Of a stretch of 64,000 nucleotides of DNA, positions 55,190-64,000 are shown piece by piece; positions within the stretch are counted from its first letter, which is position 1, and every line of letters begins with the position of its first letter. The stretch is taken from NCBI GenBank assembly GCA_946811185.2, contig OX328100.1, forward strand, positions 20,944,999 to 21,008,998, in the 5' to 3' direction. The position numbers and the translations under genes are program-made. A model generated the notes under the pieces. That model was not told the DNA's origin. It did no database searches and worked only from the letters and a program-made list of their open reading frames with translations. This DNA comes from Hippopus hippopus (lineage: Eukaryota; Mollusca; Bivalvia; Cardiida; Cardiidae).

Positions 55190-55345
55190 GGGCAAGTTGT
55201 TAACTACCAAAATAGGAGCTTATACAACAGGGGCAAGTAACCATCAAAGCATTTTTACAGTTATGCCCCTTTTTCGACTTAAAATTTTCACTGAAAATCA
55301 AGCACTTGCAGCCAAGTGTTGGCAAAGCTTTCGAAGCATCCCAAC
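55190..55345. repeat. Dispersed repeat, second copy
   Basis: Same as the block at 5850-6010: 'cagttatgcccctttttcgactt' and 'aaaatcaagcacttgcagcc'. Confidence 0.6.
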
Positions 55346-55828
55346 CCAGATTTACAAATCCATGTGGAAACAAGTGACTGTGCATGCATGTATTTGAAAA
55401 ATGCCTCCTAGTGGAAGATCATGTGTGGAAAATCGCACTCAAAAAATCCGATTCTTGGGTGCCAAACATCGACATTTCAGTACTTGGTTTTTCATGATCC
55501 AGTGACCAAGCATCTGTTTCGGGGTGTTCTTCGGGTGCCCACAAGTCAGCATGTTAAGGAGGATTCCATTTAAGATTAGCCATGTAGGCTGCAACAAATG
55601 GGAGGAGAAGACACAATTTTGCGTCTACGGACGGACAGTCAGACAGATAGCCGGAAAACCTGATTCCACTGCTTTTGCCCTTAATGAAAAGAGCGCGTTC
55701 ATTATAAATCTTCGCCATTTACAGTCGATCTTTTTCCTCTTGTGGCAGACCGTTATTCAAAAGACTCAGGTAAAAGGGAAAAAACTCATAACGTAGCTTC
55801 GCTTACTGTGACATCTTTCAAAATCTTA
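55346..55828. other. No gene seen
   Basis: Slightly less AT-rich, with a 90-codon plus-strand frame (55524-55796) that has no splice or family support. Confidence 0.3.
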
Positions 55829-55829
55829 A

Positions 55830-56045
55830 CCTTTAGGCTGTAAAGTGCGACTCAGGGACCTTTAGCGGACAGTGTAGATTAAGATCAGACTGCACAGAAC
55901 GTGCAGTCTGATCTTGTATCTACACTGTCCGATAAGGAGATACCCCCCAATAAAAATACGTGTACCTTTGAAATAGCAACATTTGAGATTTTACTATCGG
56001 CTTGAATGTTTCATTTCACTTATTTAGCAGGATAAAGATTAGTGT
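55830..56045 (+). mobile_element. Family B MITE, best copy
   Basis: CTTAACCTTTAGGCTG start, perfect central palindrome (GATCAGACTGCACAGAACGT core, matched arms), 'ttagcaggataaagatta' end, adjacent to a family A copy. Confidence 0.85.
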
Positions 56046-56048
56046 TTT

Positions 56049-56275
56049 ATCTCTTTACCAAACGACAAAATTACTGACTGGTCCAAATTGAAAGCATTTG
56101 CAGACGACAAAATAAATGTGACTGAAAAATTGAAATTTGGTTTGGGAATTGTAGAAAACATTGTGGTAAAAGGAGAAAATGCTGGTTACCAGCATTTTCT
56201 CCTTTTACCACAATGTTTTCAAAAGGCTTCTTTCTCAGGGTCGTTAAAAGTCGGGATATTTTGGTAAAGAGTTAA
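56049..56275 (+). mobile_element. Family A MITE, near consensus
   Basis: CTCTTTACCAAACGACAAAA start, perfect hairpin, TTTTGGTAAAGAGTTAA end. Confidence 0.85.
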
Positions 56276-56440
56276 ACCGCATTTTGTTTCTTGTTGATCA
56301 TCCCAATTTTACATTTATGTTTTCAAAGTCATCTGCTTGAAACTTGTTTTTAAACAGGAAGTTCTTTTTTTAATTCAAACTTTACGAAAATAAGGCGGTG
56401 CAGTAAACATTCCCAAATTGTTTCACATTTCTTAACCAAG

Positions 56441-56640
56441 TCATGCTCTGTGGTAAAGGTGGTTCGATGCATCTGTAAAAAGTAATCCACGATCCGCGCA
56501 GGCTGACTTGGGTCGAAACTTTTTGAGTTTGATAATTTTTCTGCATGTCAAAGGGCCATTCTACTTCATAATTCAGCCGGTGATCTGACAAAAGGGATTT
56601 ATTATATGCTACGACTTGCTTGACCTCCCTGTCTGTCCGT
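56441..56640 (+). mobile_element. Family C MITE, truncated
   Basis: 'agtcatgctctgtggtaaaggtgg' start, one GC arm, broken off at a (CTGT)n tract (56632-56653). Confidence 0.65.
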
Positions 56641-56689
56641 CTGTCTGTCTGTCTCCTTAGTGGCTTCTGAGCCACATACACAAACTCTA

Positions 56690-56878
56690 GGTCTGTATTC
56701 ATCAACTGTTCTGAAGAATATACTAACTTACTGTAATTCTGGATTAAAAAAGTAACAAAACTTCTGGTTGGCTAAACAATTCGGTTTAGCCAATCAGAAG
56801 TTGTGTTACTTTCAAATTCAGAAAATTCTTGAGAATAACATTAAGAATATTCTTAAGAATGGTTGGCGTATACGGACA
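56690..56878. mobile_element. Family D MITE
   Basis: GGTCTGTATTCATCAACTG and TTGGCGTATACGGAC ends; apex 'gctaaacaattcggtttagcc'. Confidence 0.75.
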
Positions 56879-57197
56879 CAGACCATGTTCAGTACGCAGC
56901 TAGAGATTGAACCAACAGGCCTCTAGCGCTGGCTTTCTTATAAAAAAAAAATTCATCTCTAGTCGTCTGCTTTTTACACAATACCATCTGGAGAAATTTT
57001 CTTTTTTCTTTTTCTTTATGTTGTAATCGATTTTCAGCACAATTTGGCAAAAGGACGTATTGCTTGCATGATACTGTTTTCTTTCCGTACATATTTAAAT
57101 AAGAGGGTCTACTGTCTTTTGTTCCGATATCGCGAAGTGCTTATCCATACTACAATTTCGTCTGCTGCAAACTGATTTCAGATTGTTATGAGTTAAA

Positions 57198-57450
57198 TTA
57201 ACTCTTTACCAGACGTCAAAATATTTTACTTGTCCAAATTCGAAGCATTAGCAGACAACAAATTAATTTTTTTCAAAACGATTAAACTAGTCTTGACAGA
57301 CTGTATATATAGAGTCCTTAGTATTGGGAAGGGCTGAAAACATTGTGGGAAAAGAAGAAAATGCTGGTTACCAGCATTTTCTTCTTTTCCCATAATGTTT
57401 TCCATAGCTCTCTTTCTCGGGGTCGTTAAAACTCAGAATGTTGCAGAAAG
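57198..57450 (+). mobile_element. Family A MITE
   Basis: TTAACTCTTTACCAGACG start, perfect hairpin with CTTCTTTTCCC arms, right terminus eroded; 30-base insertion in the left arm. Confidence 0.78.
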
Positions 57451-57509
57451 ATTAAGCGTTTAAACAGGACAAGGGTAAACGGATCATACTAAATTATAGT
57501 TGAGTTTAC

Positions 57510-57730
57510 CTTTCCAAATATAGAAACAGTCCGACACACTTGCAGCAGACGACACACGGAAATAGTGACAAAAATACTCCCATACTGTCACTCTTTTCTC
57601 GCGAAGCAATTTAGATCCATTAAATAGCATAAAGTATTTCTTGCAAAACTGCAAAACAATTTGCAAGTTAAATGCGCTAAAACGACAAAAAATTACAAAC
57701 ACGGAACATAAATGTAGAACATTTCGGAAC
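57510..57730 (-). other. Candidate 5' untranslated exon of the zinc-finger gene
   Basis: The minus strand has a TATAAATA box at 57764-57757. About 30 bases downstream the sequence is unique and less AT-rich, ending at a GGAAAG|GTAAAC donor (exon end 57510). A short upstream reading frame (57702 onward) lies within it. It lies about 10 kb upstream of the coding exon's acceptor with only repeats between. Assignment to the zinc-finger gene is inferred from position, strand and splice signals only. Confidence 0.3.
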
Positions 57731-57756
57731 GTTTCGCACCGAAGTCATGTCGCGTC

Positions 57757-57764
57757 TATTTATA
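57757..57764 (-). promoter_or_regulatory. TATA-like box, minus strand
   Basis: TATAAATA on the minus strand sits in a locally GC-richer stretch (57720-57870) that also holds a CRE-like TGACGTGG at about 57788. The region looks like a promoter, but this is motif reading only. Confidence 0.3.
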
Positions 57765-58168
57765 GTAACAAGGACGACTTATTTCCATGACGTGGGAAAA
57801 GATCGGTCCGGCCGGATGCGGTGACACTTGGTGACAGCTCGACTAGCCCTGGATACCGCCCTTCTCCGGGTTTTACTGATAAAATCGAACATTTTGAATC
57901 ACCGATATTTGACAAAATAGCGTTACAATGATATTTTAAAGTAAATCGAAACTAGACTTCGCTCATGCTCTGACAACTTCGTAACCTTACTAAGTATAGG
58001 GAACAATACACACTGTATATCTAGGAACAAGTGTCTAACAAACTTTTATCCCACGATTATAAAGTCCGATTACGCCTATCAAACACAAAAACCTTCAAGC
58101 GTGGAGCAAAAAGTTAAATTACTTTACAAAGACAGTAAAAATATCGAAAAACTTGTCAAAAAGATTAC

Positions 58169-58440
58169 CTTTCACGAGCCTTTTACTCCAACAGGTGTGT
58201 GCTGGATTTTCTCTCCCGAGGTTTTTTCCCGGTGTGCACTATAAAACTGTACACGTCGCGCTGTAAAAACCTGATCCGAGACCAGATTTACACACACACA
58301 CTTCCGTAAATACCGGAGTTTCCCGAGCGGAACGCCAAACTGCCCAGAGAGAGGTTCCTCAAGGGCAAATACTTGTAACAAGTTGTTTCGTTTTCCGGAT
58401 TTAGCCTGTGCAGGTGTGCCGAATTTAGATGTGAGTCCCT
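58169..58440 (-). other. Unique GC-richer stretch with donor; alternative first exon candidate
   Basis: Unlike its surroundings this block has near-balanced base composition and no match to the repeat families here. On the minus strand it is open for 90 codons (from 58444) and ends at GTGAAAG|GTAATC, a plausible donor. The translated peptide is basic and resembles nothing I know. It may be another 5' UTR exon of the zinc-finger gene or an exon of an unrelated transcript. Confidence 0.25.
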
Positions 58441-58718
58441 GCAAGAATTAACCCCATTTTAAACCAGGATATAAATTCAAGCTTGAAAATTTTCCCTTTA
58501 CCTGTATACTTATTTTCCTACTCGATCTAACCGTCTCCTTAGGTCCTTAAATCCAGAACTGGTGTACAGCCGGACGTTTGATGCGCTTTTCGGAGAGGGT
58601 GGACTGGGATCAGCCTGACTGTTCATGCAGGCAATTCTATTCATACTAGGAAATAAAGGTGATCCTAACGAATGGTCGGTCTCGATTTCTTTTTTCTTTT
58701 CACGGGATAAAAGTTGAA

Positions 58719-58944
58719 TTAACTATTTTCCAAACGACAATATTTAGGATTCGACCGAATTGGACGCATGTGCAGACGATATTTCTAATATGCCTCAAAA
58801 GATGAAGTCTGTCTTAAAAAATACCAGAAGAAATTGTGGGAAATGGGGGAAATATGGTTTAACACCAATTTCTCCTTTCCCTTGTATATTTTTAAAAGCA
58901 TTCTTCTTCAGGGTGGTTAAAACAGATTGTTTGATAAAGGGTAC
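58719..58944 (+). mobile_element. Family A MITE, hairpin decayed
   Basis: TTAACTATTTTCCAAACGAC start, GATTGTTTGATAAAGGGT end. Confidence 0.65.
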
Positions 58945-59162
58945 AAAAATGGCTTCTTTTAAACAGGTTACACGGAAACGCTTCAATTTCTCACTCTAGT
59001 GAAGGAAAGTACACGTAAAAATATCTATTTCCTGCTTTACCGGAAATGCACTCATATGCAAACGCTGCACAGTTCCCGCGCTGGTATTAAACGTATTATA
59101 TACGGAAAAGTAGCCGTGACCAACACTTGTGAATACAACTTAAACGTACCTATGCACTGTAT

Positions 59163-59430
59163 TTGAGTCATGCTCTCTGAAAAGGAGGTTTAATACATCT
59201 GCAAAAAGTATCGACCCATGTCAGCCTGCGCGGTCCGCGCAGGCTGACATGAATCGAAACTTTTTGCTATTTTGTCATATTTCTGCATGTCTAAGGACCA
59301 GTCTACTTATTGAGTCGGTCGGTTAGTAGACAAAATGTGATATTATGGATCCATAATTATGTGATGACTTGCTTGGTATAATGCATCACACGGATGCATT
59401 GAAACCCTTTCTGTTGGAGCATGGCTTATT
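59163..59430 (+). mobile_element. Family C MITE
   Basis: TTGAGTCATGCTCTCTG start; strong hairpin CAGCCTGCGCGGTCCGCGCA; 'tgttggagcatggcttat' end. Confidence 0.82.
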
Positions 59431-59581
59431 TAACGTTTGCATTAGACAATTTCTTTCAGATGAAGGCTTCTTGGAAACAAATTTTCACAAGATGTTTGAC
59501 AATACACAGCCGAAACTTCAAAAGTTTCTCCTCTTTTCGACTGAACGTATCGCACTCCTGCCAACTGCTCGCGGTTCATTA

Positions 59582-59765
59582 ATTGATTGACTGATTGATT
59601 GCATGGTGTTTTACGCCGCTTTCAATATTATTTCAGTCATATCATGGAGACAACTCACATAATTCACGTATTTCCTTGATTTCACCAGTACTAGACGAGG
59701 GCTCTGAAGTGTCTTATCCGAGGACACAAAGCCACGCAGGGCCCCGCTTCCGGGTCATTATATCA
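59582..59765 (-). repeat. tRNA-derived SINE, partial
   Basis: ATTGATTGACTGATTGATTG tail, 'gttttacgccgctttcaatattatttcagtcat' body, degraded head. Confidence 0.65.
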
Positions 59766-60251
59766 AATGAGTCACACTACTTCGAAGTGTTACCTGGTAT
59801 CGAAAAAGGTCTCATTAAAAAAATGATATAAAAGGCTTCTGTAGCACTGTTTTATAAAGTAAAGTAGAAGTTTAGGACGGAAATACATCCTTGATCTTGA
59901 TTTTAGTATTTCTGTGGAATGTGTGCATTTTGGTATTCCTTTGAAAACTATTTTGTGTCTGTGGCCACATAAAGGAACATAATCTTTGACCACCAAGGTT
60001 TTTTTTAACTGTGAATTTCCAAGAGTAGTTGTGTTTGAGATTGATTAGCAAAAACACAATCGGCTGAGGTGCCATTTTTTTTTTTTTGTTTAGGACATTT
60101 GACATATAGATCTGCATGATAGAAACAAATAGCAGGGCTCCGGGTTTTCCAACAGAAGTAGGTATACAGCAAATGGTCAAAGATAGTAGTTTTCACTCTA
60201 TTTTCCAACAAAAGAGTAGTGGTATGACACCTTGATTTTACCTTCAAGTTC

Positions 60252-60415
60252 CTTTTTCGGCGTAGCTGAATGTGCTAGCTTTTGACCTACTTTTTTGGTA
60301 CTGATAAAAATGAATAAATAGAGATTTGGGATTGGTCAAATATGTAGTCATGTTTAGTCCTTTGGGGCCGTGTCTGTTTTCTGGCAAATTTACGCCGTCT
60401 GTCTTTTTTTTAAAA
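60252..60415 (+). repeat. Dispersed repeat L, copy 2
   Basis: Second copy of the block at 49905-50075, about 85% similar by eye. Confidence 0.75.
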
Positions 60416-60439
60416 GATATTCACTGTTTCTCGATTTGT

Positions 60440-60678
60440 TTAACCCTTTACCAAAAAACAAAAAATCAAACTTGTCTTAATCGAAAGCATTTGCAGACGA
60501 CAAAATGAATTCAGTTCAAATGGTGGGATTTGTCTTTGAAAGGATGGAAAACATTGTGGGGAAGGGAGAAACTAGAATCTACTTACCAGTATTTTTTCCT
60601 TTTTTTTTTGCATAATTCTTTCAGACACATTTTAACTCATGATCATTAAAATGCAGGACTGTTTGGTAATGGGTCAAG
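60440..60678 (+). mobile_element. Family A MITE
   Basis: TTAACCCTTTACCAAAAA start, left arm complete, hairpin disrupted, right arm ends 'gtttggtaatgggtcaa'. Confidence 0.7.
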
Positions 60679-60701
60679 TCTGTCAAAAAAATCGCCCTCT
60701 T

Positions 60702-60878
60702 ACTCTTTAACGACAAAATTTTAGACGATTCCAAATTGAAAGCATTTGCAGTCAACTGTGGCTCAAATGAAGGAATTTGTATTTTGGGTTACCAGCATTT
60801 TCTCCTTTTCCCACAATGTTTTCAAAAGACCTTTTCCTCCGGATCGTTAAAACATGGAATAGTTTTGTAACGGGTTAA
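60702..60878 (+). mobile_element. Family A MITE, hairpin half deleted
   Basis: Left arm joins GGTTACCAGCATTTTCTCC directly, as in the copy at 20441; GTAACGGGTTAA end. Confidence 0.7.
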
Positions 60879-61039
60879 ATAACACGAGAACACGAAATGA
60901 CGGCTTTCACTCTGCTACTTTTCCCAGAAATATTTTTTAAAACAGCAAAGAAATCTTTTTACCACACCATTTTGTTAATTTCATTTTGACTTGCCGTATA
61001 AATCGTAAACTAATAATGTGGAACTATATAAACGGTTAA

Positions 61040-61702
61040 GTTATCCAAGTATGACCCAGCGGGATTCTTTTGAATAAAATGGGTGGGACGTAAAATGATT
61101 GTATCAATCGTTCCGGAAAAAAGAAACTCTATGAGAAAGAGAGAAATTGCTGGCGTTAAGCAATTCCTCTTCATTTCTCACAATGTTTCTTAAGTCATGC
61201 ATTGCATATAATTAATATGGGCCATGCTCCGTAAAAAGGGGGTTTAATATATCTTCGTGATGCATCATTCCAAGCGGGTCATCACATAATTATTGATTCA
61301 TAAAATCAATTTAGTCTAATAATCAACTGGATCCCTTGCACATGAACTGGATCTGGAGGTAGAATACTCCTTTGACTTGCAGAAAATTAGCATATGTAAA
61401 AAAGGTTCGATTCACATCAGCCCGCACGGACTGCGCAGCCTGACATGAATCGAAACTTTTTGCAGATGTTTTAAATCCCTTTTTTACAGACCATGGCCCG
61501 TACTTATAATGAGCAATGCATAACTTAAAAAACATCGTTAGGAATAGAGATGAGTTTCTAAACATTGTGAGGAATGGAGATGAATTCCTATACATGTCCA
61601 ATTTCTCTCTTTCTCATAATGTTTCTTTTTCCGAAAGGATTGATTAACCAATTTTACGTCCCACCCATCTTATGCAATTTTAAGAATCCCACTGAGTTAT
61701 TA
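61040..61702. mobile_element. Family I inverted-repeat element with a C copy inside
   Basis: 'cagcgggattctttt-aataaaatgggtgggacgtaaaat' (61057-61095) is inverted at 61655-61700 ('attttacgtcccacccatctt…aagaatcccactg'). Inner arms include degraded 'gagaaagagagaaatt' / 'aatttctctctttctcat'. A family C copy sits in the middle. Confidence 0.72.
61217..61500 (-). mobile_element. Family C MITE nested in element I
   Basis: GGGCCATGCTCCGTAAAAAG start, CACGGACTGCGCAGCC hairpin part, 'ttttttacagaccatggccc' end. Confidence 0.78.
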
Positions 61703-61914
61703 AGTTACTTGTACAGGAAAAAAAGAAAGAAAGGGTGACGCAGGGACCAGCACAATTTTGATGTAGAGTGGCTCTGCCAAGAATGCAGACAGTATTTTGA
61801 TAATTTGTTGAGAAGGCTGACCGACAAGTAGGCTATAGATAAACTGAAATGTTTTTACATTATTTACGTCATAACACTTAGCTGGAACTCTTTTCTATAT
61901 TTTGTATGAAGAGA
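61703..61914. other. No gene seen
   Basis: Short unique stretch. Confidence 0.35.
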
Positions 61915-61975
61915 GAAATAGATAGATAGATAGATAGATAGATAAATAGATAGAGAGAGAGAAAGAGAGAGAGAA
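61915..61975 (+). repeat. (GATA)n and (GA)n microsatellite
   Basis: About seven GATA/TAGA units followed by GA repeats. Confidence 0.92.
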
Positions 61976-62057
61976 TGAATCTTGTGCTTCGTTGATTGAC
62001 ATGATTAAATACTATTTTTTGAATATAATTCTATAGCAAAAGGGTTTCAACATGTAA

Positions 62058-62368
62058 TTGATTAATTGATTGTTTGGTGTTTAACGCCGTTTTCAATATT
62101 ATTTCAGTTATATCGCGGCGGCCAGTGCACCTATCCATGCTTTCCTGGAGTCTATTTTACCAGTATTCCGCACAATTTTCTTTCCGAGCCACTAGCTGCT
62201 TTCCCACATAACCATCGTCGAGACAATGGTCAGCGGTGAGAGAGGAATGAATCCTGTCGCAATGACCATCATCAATCCTCGGAAGGAAATTGGCCGAGCC
62301 AGGGATCGAACCCACGACCCGCTGTTCTCAAGTCCTGCACGCTACCGACTGAGCTACCGGGGCTCGGC
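62058..62368 (-). repeat. tRNA-derived SINE, best-preserved copy
   Basis: Target duplication TTCAACATGYAA at 62046-62057 and 62369-62380. Minus-strand head GCCGAGCCCCGGTAGCTCAG with B-box GGGTTCGATCCC; body; CAATCAATTAATCAAT tail. A and B boxes would allow RNA polymerase III transcription. Confidence 0.9.
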
Positions 62369-62514
62369 TTCAACATGCAAAACTACATAAATACAGCAGT
62401 ATGTTAATATAGAGTAGCCATGTAAATCGAACAGTAGTTTCGACCAAGAGTTTATTTCGAATACAGAGATGTAAATCACGGTACTTTTTCCGAATAAATA
62501 AAGAAAAAGTTTTT

Positions 62515-63005
62515 TTTTCGGTGAAAGATCGAAATTTATTTCATCTCGTGAACATCATCGGTAATATTTTCACGAGTGGCGCAGCAGCCACACGTGAAAA
62601 TATTACCGATGATGTTCACGAGATGAAATAAATTTCGATCTTTCACCGAAAAAAAAACCAAACAAATAACGTTATTCTATTTATTTCATGCTTTTAACCC
62701 TTTTTGGAAGGAACTTACATCAAAATCCAGTACAGTTCTTTTCGTGGCGTACCCCCTCCGCATAGCAACGTAATACAATATGACGTCAAGCGCGAGAAAT
62801 GTGAGGTAAAATACGTCATATTTCCATCTGGTTGTGAGGCACGTGCATTTTACCTAGGTAACTAGTGCGCGGGAACAACTGTTTCCGCCTTCAATTGAAG
62901 AGTTAGAATATAAAAAATCGGTATTTTCACTGGTCGTAACCATGAAATAACGAAAAATATTTCACCGATATTTCTCGATAACCTACCGGAAAGCATGAAA
63001 TAAAG
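62515..63005. mobile_element. Family G element with perfect terminal palindrome
   Basis: 62519-62648 is an inverted repeat with two 56-base arms that read identically by eye and an 18-base loop. The remainder matches the copy at 43085. No open frame. Confidence 0.82.
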
Positions 63006-63246
63006 TCTGGCATGTCATGTCCTAGCCAGGCATCCAGGTTTTGCATGTGAGTCAGTCCCGCAACACGTTTCCGTATTCCCCTTTATATCCACCAAGCTCA
63101 CTCGTCCCATCTCTCACTACTTGGAACAAATTTGTAGCTGATCTCAGTCATTTGTTTTCTGCATGTCCCTCAGTGCTTCAATACATTGATACACTTCGTA
63201 AATGACCAAACTATTGGGTAATCAGAGGTTGATTGTTTCGTGCGGA

Positions 63247-63470
63247 GTTTTACCCTTACCCTGGTAAATAACTGAAATGAAATTTTCAACTCGATAGTAA
63301 AAACCCGAATATTGCTATTTAAAACTTATGTTTTTGGAGAATAATATCTCCTTATTGGACAGTATAGATCCGAGATCAGACTGCACTTTCTGTGCAGTCT
63401 GATCTTGATCTACACTGTCCGCAAAAGGTCAGTGAGTCGCGCTTAGCAGCCTAAGGGAAAGAATGTGGAA
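63247..63470 (-). mobile_element. Family B MITE
   Basis: 'gatccgagatcagactgcac' and 'gtgcagtctgatcttgatctacactgtccgc' form a clean palindrome; 'gcgcttagcagcctaaggg' is the outer end in reverse. Confidence 0.8.
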
Positions 63471-63574
63471 CCCTGTATGAAAGAGTGTAGATCGTAATCA
63501 GAATACAATTGGTCAGCACTCTTTGCATAGAACATTACGGGTCGAGATTCTTATGCTCTTGGTTAAGCTTTCAA

Positions 63575-63777
63575 TCTTTTACCAGACCCAAAGAATCTAG
63601 ACTCGTCCAAATTGAAAGCAATCGCAAACGACAATTTAATATGTCTCAAACGATGGGATTTGCCGTTAAAGGGTTAGAATATATTACTGGAAGCTAGTTT
63701 TGGTCCTTTTACCACAATGTTTTCAAGAGCTTTTTCATTAGTTTGGTTAACCAACGGGGGTTGTTTGGTAATAGACG
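63575..63777 (+). mobile_element. Family A MITE, hairpin lost
   Basis: 'tcttttaccagacccaaagaatctagactcgtcc' and left arm; the right arm ends 'gttgtttggtaatag'. Confidence 0.6.
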
Positions 63778-63824
63778 AAATATGGTCAGTAATAGCAAAT
63801 TGCAGGAACATACATAATAAAGTG

Positions 63825-63880
63825 TAGAAAAGGGTAGACCAAGATCAGGTTACAGTTTATCCGTGCACCTCGCAAAGGTC
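63825..63880. repeat. Family B fragment
   Basis: 'gtagaccaagatcaggttacag' is the left half of the centre. Confidence 0.35.
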
Positions 63881-63929
63881 ACCGAAGTTCGTGAAACAAA
63901 GGCTTTGTACCATAAAATGCCATATTTTA

Positions 63930-64000
63930 TACTCCGGAAAAACATCTTCGGAAAACATTGTTTTCAAAGGGAAAAATGCTGGTTATCATTATTTTCCTTG
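63930..64000. mobile_element. Family A MITE, cut by the right edge
   Basis: 'cggaaaacattgtttt-aagggaaaaatgctggtta' begins a hairpin that leaves the window. Confidence 0.5.

Overview
The window looks like a piece of a bivalve mollusc chromosome. The evidence is spliced genes with GT-AG introns, AT-rich intergenic DNA, tRNA-derived SINEs with CAAT-type tails, and a very high load of short palindromic elements of the kind I associate with clam genomes. The species assignment is an inference. I see no bacterial, viral, rRNA, CRISPR or autonomous transposase/reverse-transcriptase genes.

Two protein-coding loci are well supported. (1) Plus strand, 1908-7229: the last five coding exons of a neurobeachin-family gene (NBEA/LRBA, Drosophila rugose), encoding the C-terminal WD40 repeats and ending in the family-typical W-H-H-E-Y-Q-x-x-Y tail. 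Earlier exons lie off the left edge. (2) Minus strand, 47301-44695: one large coding exon for an 868-residue C2H2 zinc-finger protein with 14 fingers in a 9+1+4 layout. Its upstream acceptor implies one or more 5' untranslated exons; candidates with a TATA-like box or good donors lie at 57.5-58.4 kb. Weaker splice-bounded open exons suggest two more genes: minus strand at 34998-35148 and 29929-30046, and plus strand at 11115-11210 and 17727-17807.

The rest is mostly repeats. Family A (about 50 copies, ~225 bp) has TTAA + CCCTTTA termini and a perfect central hairpin and looks like a piggyBac-type MITE. Family B shares the TTAACCCTTTA end but has a different central palindrome. Family C (13 copies, ~270 bp) has a GC-rich central hairpin. 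Families D, E, G, H, I and K are other inverted-repeat elements. Larger modular elements (F1, F2, F3) carry tandem ~125-145 bp units between short inverted ends at 1-866, 20.6-28.2 kb and 41.8-42.5 kb. tRNA-derived SINEs are scattered throughout, several with clear target-site duplications, and three are nested in family A copies.

Layout: 1-866 F1 elements; 1.9-7.2 kb neurobeachin 3' end with MITE- and SINE-filled introns; 7.2-20.6 kb intergenic MITEs, SINE cluster and candidate exons; 20.6-28.2 kb modular elements; 28.5-38.8 kb sparser DNA with the candidate minus-strand gene; 38.8-44.6 kb MITE-rich; 44.7-47.3 kb zinc-finger gene; 47.3-64 kb its probable upstream intron/promoter region and further MITEs.
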